Source of the DNA: Spartobacteria bacterium
GTDB taxonomy: Bacteria; Verrucomicrobiota; Verrucomicrobiia; Chthoniobacterales; UBA10450
NCBI GenBank assembly: GCA_003167555.1
Contig: PMSN01000025.1
Span: forward strand, 334,557 to 398,556
Reading direction: 5' to 3'
DNA length: 64,000 nt
Position 1 is the first letter of the stretch; each line of letters opens with the position of its first letter. The notes beneath the pieces are model-generated. The model was not told the origin of the DNA. It saw only the letters and a program-made list of their open reading frames with translations, and made no database searches. Shown piece by piece: positions 26,827-35,203 of this stretch. The position numbers and the translations under genes were made by a program.

Positions 26827-27124
26827 AAAGCTTGACGGCATTCCGCGCGACCAGGTCGCGAAACGCCGGATGAAGTTGCGAACAGAAATCTACCTTGTGG
26901 CCGAGGATGGCGCCGAGCTCCTCACCGAAACTGAAGTAGCGCAATCCGACCCCACGCAGAGCGCCGGGCGCAAATTCCGCGAGCACATCGATGTCACTTC
27001 GCGCCGGGTCGAAATCGTCGCGCAAGACTGAACCGAAGAGCGAGAGCGAGCGAATGCCCCGCTCCTGGCAGAAGCGGGCAATCAGCTCGCGGTCGATGGC
27101 GATGGGCAGATCAGCTGTGGTCAT
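26813..27124 (-). CDS. mntA: MntA-like minimal nucleotidyltransferase (antitoxin)
   Basis: 103 residues. Pol-beta-type motif GSVLRDDFDPARSDIDVLAEF gives the GS-x10-DxD catalytic pattern. The HKVDFCSQLHP segment adds the third acidic position. In the HepT/MntA systems this enzyme adds AMP units to the toxin tyrosine. The start is placed at the ATG at 27124 (MTTADLPIA); 13 more codons are open upstream. The downstream overlap with hepT supports an operon. Confidence 0.88.
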   Translation of the reverse strand: MTTADLPIAIDRELIARFCQERGIRSLSLFGSVLRDDFDPARSDIDVLAEFAPGALRGVGLRYFSFGEELGAILGHKVDFCSQLHPAFRDLVARNAVKLYERS

Positions 27125-27484
27125 GACGGGACTGAGATTAACATTCGCGCGCACAACGGCCAATCAAACTGTGCCAGGAATAATCGGCGCAGCATCCGTC
27201 GCGGCTCTCCGATCCGCGATCTCAACGAGACGAGCAGCGATCGCGTGATGCCGAGCGACCGTCGCGCCGACGCCAGCCGCAATTTCTTAACGCCGAGCAT
27301 CGACTTCGCGACCCGGAGCATTCATTTCGCGACCCCGAGAACTTTGGCCTGCCAATCATCGAGGATAAATCCTTCGTCGGGTTCTAACGGATAATCTGCC
27401 GGTGGTATGAGCCTTTATCTTTGCCTTGCCGCCGGGTTTGTCGCTTGATAATTTCTCCCGCAGCGCTCCCGAACTTTCCGCCCC
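27125..27484. other. 360-bp gap without a recognisable gene
   Basis: I see no convincing gene. One minus-strand frame (27121-27321, start in ATGCTCGGG) is open, but it is Arg/Leu/Ser-rich with no family character. Near 27300-27345 a ~17 bp imperfect direct repeat occurs (cttcgcgacccggagcat / tttcgcgaccccgagaac). The segment probably contains the mntA-hepT promoter and upstream sequence for the 27485 gene. Confidence 0.5.
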
Positions 27485-28018
27485 ATGCCCTCTCTTCCTC
27501 CTTCTCTCCCGGTCTCCGGCGTACCCTGCCAAATCTGCGGACAAGGCGCCATGGCGCGGAAGCGCGTGTATCGAATGAGCGGACCTGCCGTCGTTATCGG
27601 GTTCATCCTTCTAATCCCCTCCATACTTGGCATTCTTTTCGGTGGTTTGACGATGCTCTTCACCATAATCGGCAGCAGCACTGCGCCGACCGCGGACAGC
27701 GAAATTCAGAAGGTAAAAACGCAACTCATCTCGCGGCGTGTGCCTGCTGACATCGTGGAGGATGTTGCCGCCGGAAAAACGATTGATGAGATCCGCCTTG
27801 CCAACCTGACGCCTGATCAACGCATGCAAGTGCGGGCGGCTGAGCTAAAAGTTTCGACTGCGAAAGCTGTTCCCGGCCTCGCCGCTTGCTGTGGCGGCGG
27901 ATTTTCGGTGATGATCATCATCGGATCATTCGTCGGCGGTCTGCTCGGCTGGCTTCTGGTGATGCGCAAAACGGTTCTTCAATGCTTCAGCTGTGGAGCG
28001 GTGGTCGCTGCTTCGTGA
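27485..28018 (+). CDS. Membrane protein with split zinc-ribbon-like cysteines
   Basis: 177 residues. CQICGQGAMARKRVYRM at the N-terminus and CFSCGAV at the C-terminus each give a CxxC knuckle, and the two could form one zinc ribbon. Between them are two hydrophobic stretches: VVIGFILLIPSILGILFGG plus LFTIIGSS, and GGGFSVMIIIGSFVGGLLGWLL. A soluble loop (about 70-130) contains SRRVPADIVEDVAAGK. Function unknown. It may belong to the native chromosome because its base composition resembles the core genes. Confidence 0.65.
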   Translation: MPSLPPSLPVSGVPCQICGQGAMARKRVYRMSGPAVVIGFILLIPSILGILFGGLTMLFTIIGSSTAPTADSEIQKVKTQLISRRVPADIVEDVAAGKTIDEIRLANLTPDQRMQVRAAELKVSTAKAVPGLAACCGGGFSVMIIIGSFVGGLLGWLLVMRKTVLQCFSCGAVVAAS

Positions 28019-28040
28019 CTTCGAGCTGACAAGTTCCTAT

Positions 28041-28811
28041 ATGTTGACCTTGCTTAAAGCCTTTCTCGAGAAGATCGATTTTCTCGCGATCGCCGAGGCA
28101 CTCCGAAAGCGGAAAAACCGACGTGTTTCAGCTGCGCTGTACGTCGTTCTCGTTCAGTCGTACGAAATTATCGAGCTTTACCGAATCTTGTTGGACGAAC
28201 TGCGTGCGGCTCTTCAAAGCCACGAATATAACGATGTCGCGCATCGTTTCTATTTGAACTCATCTCGAATCGCTCATCTTCTGATACGTCAGTCATCGAA
28301 CCTGGAAGTGATGGAGACCTTAACGGGAGAGCTCTTGAATGAGCTCCGAGTTGTCGATAATAAGTTTGTGGAAGCCTACAGGAGTATTTTTCCAGGGAAG
28401 TTCGGCATTTTGTTCGAATCCCGCCGTTTGCTCGATACGGGACGCCTGTTGCTTTCAGATGCTGACATCGAGGGTTACCCTGTAAACTTCCATCATGAAT
28501 CGCGTGCGCTCTACTTTTCTGGAGGCAATATGAGTGACGACGATCGAAAGCAAACAGCGAGCTATATTTATGGGAACGGTCGGAAGTCAGCATTTGAGGT
28601 CAGTAGCGCTGATGGGGATATCTTCTTCGAAGAACTCAAAAGGTATTTTCGAGACGACGATCCATATGGGAAATTAAAGGCCATTGAGGACTTGACGGAA
28701 AAGTATAGGACGGCCCTGCTAAACAATTTTGACGTGGTTGACTTACTCGGAGACATCGCAAAGGTGCGAAGGCACTACGGTTGGGCGCCCGAATCCGAGG
28801 AACGCGAATAA
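28041..28811 (+). CDS. Uncharacterised helical protein of the accessory island
   Basis: 256 residues from the ATG at 28041; the open frame also reaches back to 27993, overlapping the previous gene. It looks all-alpha and soluble: LTLLKAFLEKIDFLAIAEAL, YVVLVQSYEIIELYRILLDE, IAHLLIRQSSNLEVMETL, and a C-terminal part ELKRYFRDDDPYGKLKAIED. No family recognised. The sequence is visibly richer in A+T than its surroundings, as are the two convergent genes that follow, which suggests joint acquisition. Confidence 0.6.
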   Translation: MLTLLKAFLEKIDFLAIAEALRKRKNRRVSAALYVVLVQSYEIIELYRILLDELRAALQSHEYNDVAHRFYLNSSRIAHLLIRQSSNLEVMETLTGELLNELRVVDNKFVEAYRSIFPGKFGILFESRRLLDTGRLLLSDADIEGYPVNFHHESRALYFSGGNMSDDDRKQTASYIYGNGRKSAFEVSSADGDIFFEELKRYFRDDDPYGKLKAIEDLTEKYRTALLNNFDVVDLLGDIAKVRRHYGWAPESEERE

Positions 28812-28873
28812 GTCCTCTCTGCTCGGCCAAAGCGGTATTTAGGCGAGGTAGGACAGCTAGAACAAAGACCGTC

Positions 28874-29788
28874 TCACGTATCCTCGGACAATTTGTCAGC
28901 TCCGCCCTCAGAAAAGTCGCTGTCCACCGACCTGACCTCCCAGTGTAAGGTGCCCCCAGGCATCTTTACACCTTCGCCGTTCTGGTTCACGAACAAGAGC
29001 CGAAGCCCCCAGCGACTGGCCAAGAACTTTGCCATGGTTCCCGGGGGCACTCCCGCGCCGTCAACTGGGGGAGTAAGATTGTTCGGCAGGCTACGAACGT
29101 AGTCTACGTATCGTTTCGTGTTCACGTGTTTCTGCGCGTCTGCCTGCAGATATTCTAAAGATGGTTTGATGGTCCTTTGATCAAGTAGATATGCCCAATT
29201 CAAGCACCACCGCCGAAAGGGTTTTAGCCCTTCGAATTCTTTTTTTAGGGGAACCTCCAGGAGGTGGAGTGGCTGACCGGCGCCCGGCGTCCTAGTTGTG
29301 CGGTCAAAGTCTTTCGTGCCGATTATGCTTTCGCACGCAACGACCGCTGCTGGCGGATGCAGAAAGCAACCCGACCAGTCTTGCATTCGCTCCGCGTCCC
29401 TCAGAGTAGCGAGTTGAGGACCCAATATCAGTCCGGTTTCTTCATCTGTGAAAACATCACCTAGGGCAATTGATCCCCGAAAAGGAAAGCGATAGACAAA
29501 GCCCAATTCCAGTAGCCGAATGCACGCAAACACGAAGTTATGAACGTTCCGACTGTCATTGATGTTATGTGAGATGAGAACGACGGAATCGAATACAAAC
29601 CGAGCAACTTCTAAGTTATCGATATCCGCTGCGGGATTGTTTCGTGCGGTATTAGTAAATGCTTCCGAGCGGATGGTCCGAATAAACAACCTCAATTCCT
29701 TCCGGATTGACGCCAAGTCATCGGTATTCAGTCGGGAAGTGAACCCGAGGATATCAAAAAGAGCCACTAAGCGATTACGCTTGATCAT
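28874..29788 (-). CDS. Class III nucleotidyl cyclase-like protein
   Basis: 304 residues. The order of motifs fits the class III cyclase fold: LVALFDILGFTSRL with metal-ligand candidate Asp12, FVFDSVVLIS with Asp67, FRGSIALGDVFTDEE in the position of the R-x-G-I-x-x-G strand, and ILGPQLATLRDAERM in the position of the V-N-x-A-x-R-L helix. Similar short cyclases include the cytidylate/uridylate cyclases of Pycsar defence, which signal to a separate effector. Catalysis and nucleotide specificity cannot be told from sequence. It is 46 bp downstream of the HEPN/AbiU2-like gene on the same strand. Confidence 0.62.
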   Translation of the reverse strand: MIKRNRLVALFDILGFTSRLNTDDLASIRKELRLFIRTIRSEAFTNTARNNPAADIDNLEVARFVFDSVVLISHNINDSRNVHNFVFACIRLLELGFVYRFPFRGSIALGDVFTDEETGLILGPQLATLRDAERMQDWSGCFLHPPAAVVACESIIGTKDFDRTTRTPGAGQPLHLLEVPLKKEFEGLKPFRRWCLNWAYLLDQRTIKPSLEYLQADAQKHVNTKRYVDYVRSLPNNLTPPVDGAGVPPGTMAKFLASRWGLRLLFVNQNGEGVKMPGGTLHWEVRSVDSDFSEGGADKLSEDT

Positions 29789-29834
29789 TTGTCGCTCCCC
29801 GAAACTTTCTCATCCAAGATCCTCTCTTCGCGCA

Positions 29835-30542
29835 TCATGCCGGCTTCGAACGTGGATATTTTTCAGATGCTGACCTAATGGAGTCGACGATCACTTCCTT
29901 CGCGAGAGCATAGTCGCTCCGTTCCTCAAAACATTCGACATAGCGAATATCCTTCCCGCGGCTGAACGCATATCGATCAATCATTGTCACAGCTTCGCGA
30001 ATCAGTTGCAGGAGATCTGGAACCGTCCATGCATTTTGCAGTCGGAACGCGCCTCCACCAGAGAGAGCCACGCCATAATTCAGATGGGCGACGACATTGT
30101 GGCGCCATTTTCGCAGCGTTTTTATGAGAATGAGATGGCGTTGTCGATCGGGCTCCGAACAAAGAGGTTTTCTACCACAAATTAGGATATCTGCGTGCAG
30201 GGGGAGCGTAAGGCCCGCCTCTGTCACTTCTTTTAACCAGCCTTTTCGCACCTCAGTAAGATAACGCAGCAGGTTGATCGCGCCGGGGTCGTCGTCGTAG
30301 ACGATGCACAGGTGAAGAAGTGCGCAATTCAAATGCGCGGTAGTGGTTAAGAACCAAAAATCACGTGTTTCAAACAATTCTTTGTTGAAGTGCCCTTGAG
30401 CATCCCATAACGCCGAAAAGCAGTCGATATGTTGCTTTGCGATTGCAAGGCGCGTCGTTAAAACATCAAAACGTTTTCGATGCTGGCCGACCTTCGTTAG
30501 GGTTTGCCGCCCAGAAATGCGTGGATTTGACTGTTGTTTCAA
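29835..30542 (-). CDS. HEPN/AbiU2-like protein
   Basis: About 235 residues, helical. Residues 141-155 (KTLRKWRHNVVAHLN) contain an R-x5-H arrangement (Arg147, His153), typical of HEPN ribonucleases and of AbiU2-type abortive-infection proteins. There is no in-frame ATG in the first half. The start is taken as the TTG at 30542, which overlaps the TGA of the truncated methyltransferase upstream (TTGA). The gene may therefore have been joined to a foreign 5' end by insertion. Followed by the cyclase-like gene. Confidence 0.55.
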   Translation of the reverse strand: MKQQSNPRISGRQTLTKVGQHRKRFDVLTTRLAIAKQHIDCFSALWDAQGHFNKELFETRDFWFLTTTAHLNCALLHLCIVYDDDPGAINLLRYLTEVRKGWLKEVTEAGLTLPLHADILICGRKPLCSEPDRQRHLILIKTLRKWRHNVVAHLNYGVALSGGGAFRLQNAWTVPDLLQLIREAVTMIDRYAFSRGKDIRYVECFEERSDYALAKEVIVDSIRSASEKYPRSKPA

Positions 30543-30688
30543 CGATAGAAGACGAAAGCGCTGAACGGCGGATCGATGTAAACCAAATCGACGCAGCCCT
30601 CCGGCAGCTTCCGGAGCGGCTCAAGATTATCGCCGCAGTAAATGACGCGCGTATCGATCAGCGCCGAAGCTTTGGGGGATTTTGCCAT
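30539..30688 (-). pseudogene. N-terminal remnant of a site-specific DNA methyltransferase
   Basis: 49 codons beginning MAKSPKASALIDTRVIYCGD, with EPLRKLPEGCVDLVYIDPPF. The VYIDPPF motif is catalytic motif IV (D/N-P-P-Y/F) of amino-methyltransferases, and the start matches the beta-class (type III-like) N-terminus. After IDPPF only SAFVFYR remains before a TGA, where the intact family continues for several hundred residues. The break lies exactly at the start of the HEPN-like gene. Confidence 0.8.
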
Positions 30689-30748
30689 CTACGCGAATCA
30701 TAGAAGCGGCGGGCGCGGCGTCAATCGGAACGGCTGCTCAATCCAAAT

Positions 30749-32500
30749 TCAGTTCAGGAGTTCACCCCAGCAAGGCTCCTCGAGTTGCACGGCGGGATCA
30801 TCGATCTCGCTGCGATTTATTTTTTCGTATTGATCTGAGACGTCGGTCCAGGCGCGCACGCGTAACGTGACGTGATCGCCGGGACGCAAGCGGGCGGCCG
30901 CCATAGGCTCGTTGTCGCGCATGCTCCAGAGGTAAACGAGCGATTCCAGCGCTTCCTCCTGTGTGCGACCCGTGGGCACTACCTCGGTGAGATGCAGAGC
31001 GAGGATGTGATCCTTGTAGGGAACGCTGCCGGGCCGCGGCACGGCGGAGATGGAATCGACTGTTCCGCTCACGATAACTTCCTCGCCGGCGCGGGGCACG
31101 AAGAAATGCGCGGGCGCCGGTTGTCCCAGTTTCATTTCGAGCAATTTCCAATCGCCGAAGGCCAGCTCGCGGCAGGCAAATTCCCACACGACCAGTTTTT
31201 TTCCGGCGAGCCGATCGCGGCCGTGCGCCAGGTCGCGGCTAAGAATTTCGCGGGTGGCGAAAGCGCCATCGCTATTGCGCAGGATGCAATCGAGCGGACG
31301 CCCGCCGAGCGCGCGGCTGAGATGCTCGGCGAATCCGGCGGATTCGCCCCAGCCCAGGGCGGCGAGCGAAAAGATGTTCGAGAAGCTGTCGCCGAGAAGA
31401 AGGATGTCCGCTTCCTTGCTCGCGCGCCAGGGCCCGCCGCGCGCGGAGATTTCGTGGATCGTGACTTTCTCCTGGAGATAAAGATTCTGCGACGCCGGCA
31501 GCTTCAACATCCTGACAATGTCGCCCAGACCGTTGATCTCTTTGGCCTCGACCTGAAGCGTCGCATCTCCTGGCGATGCCGGAGTCTGGATGAAGGTCGC
31601 GAGATTTTCCGCGATGCGTTCCATTGTCTCGGGGCGCCAGTGCGTGTCGGTTTCCAAATAAACCGCCTCGCCAGTCGTGCCACTCTTCTGTTGCAGGAAC
31701 GCGTCGCCCGGATCGAAGACGCGCACGCCTTCTTTTTGCAGACGCTCTTTGAATTCGGAGAAGGAAGGATTCTGGAGAAGCGCGTGCGGTTCCGCGCGGG
31801 CGGAAAGCTTATCGGAGTCGATGCCCGGCTTCATCGGGACAGGGAGCGCGATCAATTCGATCCCGCGCGCGGCGAGCTGGTTTCGAAACTCGACGATCGC
31901 TTTCACCGGATCGGGCTGCGCTCCAGTGGTGTGCGCGCGGTGCCGCATCTGCGCCGCGTCCAGGAACGGCGGCCCCGTGATGTAATCGACATCGGGCCGA
32001 TAAAAGAGCCACGCGTCGCGTCCGAGATAGACCTGTTCGTTCCCGGCGCCGAGTGTGCCGCTCAAGACCGTTTGAACGCGCGGCAGGAGCCAATCGGATA
32101 CGACCGAATCGCTTTCGAGCGCTTTCTCGGCAGCCTTGAGATCGGCGCCGCGCGGAAGCAAATGCCAGAGATCGATCGGCTGGCGGACCGCTCGAATCTT
32201 CGACCACGCCGGATAAACTCTGTACACGCCAAAGCTCGGCAATCCGCCGCCCGCACGTGGCGCGCGCAACTCGACCGCGAGCTGGATCGCGGGGACGGAA
32301 ACGACCGTGAGGAGAAATAATACGATCAGGAGCGAGCGAGCGCCGGGTGTGAATTCCGTCCGCTTGAGGGCGAACTCTGCCTCTGATTCGCGCGAAACTT
32401 TGCGGTGCGTCTCTGGCGTCGGCTCGCTGTAACGCGGCAGCGAATGGGTCGGCCTGCGCGGCTCATCGCCGCCGATTGGGTCTGGATTTTCTCGTGACAC
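30749..32500 (-). CDS. AlgX/AlgJ-like membrane-anchored SGNH acyltransferase-associated protein
   Basis: 583 residues. A cytosolic N-terminus is followed by one membrane helix (SLLIVLFLLTVVSVPAIQLA, about 56-75). The rest is an extracytoplasmic SGNH-like domain with WLFYRPDVDYITGP, ELIALPVPMKPGI, LETDTHWRP (catalytic-type Asp/His) and LLLGDSFSNIF (Ser of GDS). A C-terminal beta domain (about 470-583) has DHVTLRVRAWTDV. AlgJ/AlgX proteins move acetyl groups from an MBOAT partner to an exopolysaccharide. The MBOAT gene is 10 bp upstream, so the pair is an operon. Confidence 0.85.
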   Translation of the reverse strand: MSRENPDPIGGDEPRRPTHSLPRYSEPTPETHRKVSRESEAEFALKRTEFTPGARSLLIVLFLLTVVSVPAIQLAVELRAPRAGGGLPSFGVYRVYPAWSKIRAVRQPIDLWHLLPRGADLKAAEKALESDSVVSDWLLPRVQTVLSGTLGAGNEQVYLGRDAWLFYRPDVDYITGPPFLDAAQMRHRAHTTGAQPDPVKAIVEFRNQLAARGIELIALPVPMKPGIDSDKLSARAEPHALLQNPSFSEFKERLQKEGVRVFDPGDAFLQQKSGTTGEAVYLETDTHWRPETMERIAENLATFIQTPASPGDATLQVEAKEINGLGDIVRMLKLPASQNLYLQEKVTIHEISARGGPWRASKEADILLLGDSFSNIFSLAALGWGESAGFAEHLSRALGGRPLDCILRNSDGAFATREILSRDLAHGRDRLAGKKLVVWEFACRELAFGDWKLLEMKLGQPAPAHFFVPRAGEEVIVSGTVDSISAVPRPGSVPYKDHILALHLTEVVPTGRTQEEALESLVYLWSMRDNEPMAAARLRPGDHVTLRVRAWTDVSDQYEKINRSEIDDPAVQLEEPCWGELLN

Positions 32501-32510
32501 GCTTTGTTTC

Positions 32511-33980
32511 TTAGAAAATGAAATAGATGAACGGGTTGTATTCCTGCGTCGCGAGCACGACCAACGCGAGCCAGCCGAGCGCGAAACAAGCCGCCGTCTT
32601 GGGAATGGTCATGCGTTGGGTCCAATCCCACGTCTGTTTCCCGGCCCAGACGACGAGCGCGGCGATGCCGAGCGAAAGCAGATAGTACGGCTTGTAAAGA
32701 ATCCCGCTCAACAGCGCCGCGGCCGGATAAGCGTGGCCGAGTCCGAACATGCTCGCGAGATAGGCGAGGGCGCGCGACAGATCGGACGTGCGGAAGAAGA
32801 CCCAGCCGAGCAATACGATGAGAAACGTGATCGCGATCCGGAGCGGTTTCGGGAGGCTGTGATAGAAACCCTCGCGTCCCTGGCTTCGCTCGAACGCGAG
32901 CATTCCGCCATGCATTCCGCCCCAGATGACGAAGTTCCACGACGCGCCATGCCAAAGGCCGCCCAGGAGCATCGTGAGGATCAGGTTAATGTAAGTGCGG
33001 CTGAGCCCGCGCCGGTTTCCGCCGAGCGGAACGTAAAGATATTCGCGCAGCCAGGTCGAAAGCGAGATGTGCCAGCGCCGCCAAAAATCGGTGATCGATT
33101 CCGAGCAGTAAGGTGAGTCGAAATTTTTCGCGAAAACAAAACCGAACATGAGGCCGAGCCCAATCGCCATGTCGGAGTAGCCGCTGAAATCGAAATAAAT
33201 CTGGAACGCGTAACCGATCGAGCCAAACCAGGCATCGAGCGTCCCGATCGAGCCGGCATTGAAAGCGGTGTCGGCGATTTTTCCGCACGGATTCGCGAGA
33301 AGGATTTTTTTCGCGAGCCCGAGCGCGAAGAAGGCGACGCCGCGCGCAAATTTATCCGAGGTGAGGGTGCGATGCTTCAGTTGCTGCGCGAGAAACGAAA
33401 ATTTCAGGATCGGCCCCGCGACGAGATGTGGGAACATGGAAACGAAGCAGGAGAAATCGATGAAGTTCGACATCGCTTCCGCTTCGCCGCGATAGACATC
33501 GATCGTGTAGCTGAGCGCCTGGAATGTGTAGAAGCTGATTCCGAGCGGCAGCACGACGCGGAAGAACGTGTCGAACTGCGAGAGGCCGAGCGCGGGCGCG
33601 AGCGCGTTGTAGTTCTCGATCCCGAAGTTGAAGTATTTGAAAAAGCCGAGCGTCGCAAGATTGAGGAGGACCGAGACGAGGATGGCGTGGCGTTGGGTGC
33701 GCGTCCGCGGCGCGCGGCGCGTGAGCTGGGTCACCGGCTTATGCAGCACGCGCCAAAATTTCCAAGTGTCGTGCGCGATGACCAAACTCATCAGCCAATC
33801 GACGAAGGTGGTCGCGAACATAAGCGGCATGAAGCGCGGCTCGGCCCAACCGTAAAAGGTGTAGCCGGTCAGGATGAGCCAGAAATTCCGCCAGCGCTGC
33901 GGCGCGCGCGCGAGCAGGTAGTAGCCCAGGAGCGCGAGCGGCAGGAAGTAGTAAACGAAAATGTGAGAGCTGAAAACCAT
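32511..33980 (-). CDS. MBOAT-family O-acyltransferase (AlgI-like)
   Basis: 489 residues with about 11 hydrophobic helices. MBOAT marks: N-terminal FLPLALLGYYLLAR, LPLGISFYTFQALSYTIDVY, FDFSGYSDMAIGLGLMFGF, FWRRWHISLSTWLREYLY, and GGLWHGASWNFVIWGG, whose His344 is the presumed catalytic residue. AlgI-type proteins pass acetyl groups across the membrane for O-acetylation of surface glycans. It is the first gene of the minus-strand pair with the AlgJ-like gene and is divergent from a second AlgJ-like gene at 34042. The polymer modified is unknown. Confidence 0.93.
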   Translation of the reverse strand: MVFSSHIFVYYFLPLALLGYYLLARAPQRWRNFWLILTGYTFYGWAEPRFMPLMFATTFVDWLMSLVIAHDTWKFWRVLHKPVTQLTRRAPRTRTQRHAILVSVLLNLATLGFFKYFNFGIENYNALAPALGLSQFDTFFRVVLPLGISFYTFQALSYTIDVYRGEAEAMSNFIDFSCFVSMFPHLVAGPILKFSFLAQQLKHRTLTSDKFARGVAFFALGLAKKILLANPCGKIADTAFNAGSIGTLDAWFGSIGYAFQIYFDFSGYSDMAIGLGLMFGFVFAKNFDSPYCSESITDFWRRWHISLSTWLREYLYVPLGGNRRGLSRTYINLILTMLLGGLWHGASWNFVIWGGMHGGMLAFERSQGREGFYHSLPKPLRIAITFLIVLLGWVFFRTSDLSRALAYLASMFGLGHAYPAAALLSGILYKPYYLLSLGIAALVVWAGKQTWDWTQRMTIPKTAACFALGWLALVVLATQEYNPFIYFIF

Positions 33981-34041
33981 GCGGGCGATTCTGGGCTTAT
34001 GGGCCGGTTGCGAATAAAAACAGCACGGCGCAGTTGAAAGA

Positions 34042-35133
34042 ATGCGTAATATCGCTACCGGCTTTCAATCTCGAATGAAATTTTTCTGCGCGTCTCTTTT
34101 GCTTTGCTTATGCGCGACACGTCTCGTCGCGGAAAATCCTGCGCCGCTTTCGCTCTCGGAACCGCAGCAGAAATTTTCGCAGGAGCTTGCCACGGTCTTT
34201 CAAACTCTCGAAAAGAAAAACGCCGCGGCCGGCGCGGGCGCCGATGGCTGGTTGTTTTTCGCGGGCGAGCTTCGTTTACTCTCGCTCGGGCGTTTCTGGG
34301 GCGACGACGCGCGGAAAGTCAGCCGCGCGCACAAGCCGGAGCTGGCCGATCCGGTTCCGGCGATCGTCGATTTCCAGCAGCAATTGAAGGCGCGCGGGAT
34401 CGATTTGCTGGTAGTGCCGGTTCCGCCGAAGGCGGCGGTCTATCCGGAAAAAATTGTTGCCGGCTTCGATGCGCGCAGCGTCGATGCGGCGCCTGTGCTG
34501 CACCGCTTTTATGACGAGCTGCGCGCGGCCGGCGTGGAAGTTCTCGATCTCACGCCGGTCCTGCTCCAAAACCGCGAGAGCGAAGGCGGCGCCGTTTTTT
34601 GCCGCACGGACAGCCACTGGTCCGGCAAGGGCTGTGTGCTGGCGGCGCAAGCGATCGCGGAAAACGTTCGCAAGAGATTGACCGCGCCGCCGGCGCGAAA
34701 GGATTACGTCTCGGAGTGGAAGGAAGTGCAGATCAACGGCGATCTCGCCGGCCTTCTCCCTCACGAGATTCAAAAGCCGGGAGCTGAAAAGATTTCTGTT
34801 CGCGTCGTTAGGGAGAAGGGGACCGGCGCCGCGATCGAGCCGGATGCGAACAGCCCGGTGCTTCTTCTCGGCGACAGTCACACCCTTGTCTTCCACGATT
34901 TTCTCGCGGAGCACGCCGGGCTGGTGGATCAACTCGCGCAGGAACTTGGATTCGCTCCTGACTTGATCGGCACGCGCGGCTCGGGAGCGACGCCCGTTCG
35001 CTTGAATTTTTACCGGCGCAGTTTGAAAGACGCCGGATACCTCGCGAAAAAGAAAATCGTCGTCTGGTGTTTCGCCGCGCGAGAATTTACGGAAGCGACC
35101 GAAGGCTGGGGCAAAGCGCCGATCGCCAAGTAG
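34042..35133 (+). CDS. Secreted AlgJ/AlgX-like SGNH protein
   Basis: 363 residues (352 if the ATG at 34075 is used). That second ATG directly precedes a clean signal peptide (FFCASLLLCLCATRLVA). The periplasmic domain has GWLFFAGELRLL, DLLVVPVPPKAAVYPEKIV, FCRTDSHWSGKG (Asp/His) and VLLLGDSHTLVF (Ser-containing GDS), the same motif order as the AlgJ-like protein at 30749 but without a membrane anchor. It is probably a second, soluble acyl-transfer component. It is divergent from algI with only 61-94 bp between them, so the promoters overlap or face each other there. Confidence 0.82.
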   Translation: MRNIATGFQSRMKFFCASLLLCLCATRLVAENPAPLSLSEPQQKFSQELATVFQTLEKKNAAAGAGADGWLFFAGELRLLSLGRFWGDDARKVSRAHKPELADPVPAIVDFQQQLKARGIDLLVVPVPPKAAVYPEKIVAGFDARSVDAAPVLHRFYDELRAAGVEVLDLTPVLLQNRESEGGAVFCRTDSHWSGKGCVLAAQAIAENVRKRLTAPPARKDYVSEWKEVQINGDLAGLLPHEIQKPGAEKISVRVVREKGTGAAIEPDANSPVLLLGDSHTLVFHDFLAEHAGLVDQLAQELGFAPDLIGTRGSGATPVRLNFYRRSLKDAGYLAKKKIVVWCFAAREFTEATEGWGKAPIAK

Positions 35134-35203
35134 CCTTGATTTCCTTGACGCGCGGGCCGATTCGCTGGAAAGCGATTGCCGTGTCGAGCGTCGCGCAACC
35201 CCA

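Noticed and set aside
27121..27321. 66-codon minus-strand frame in the gap upstream of mntA
   Set aside because: Low-information Arg/Ser/Leu composition and overlap with the likely promoter region; no homology recognised.
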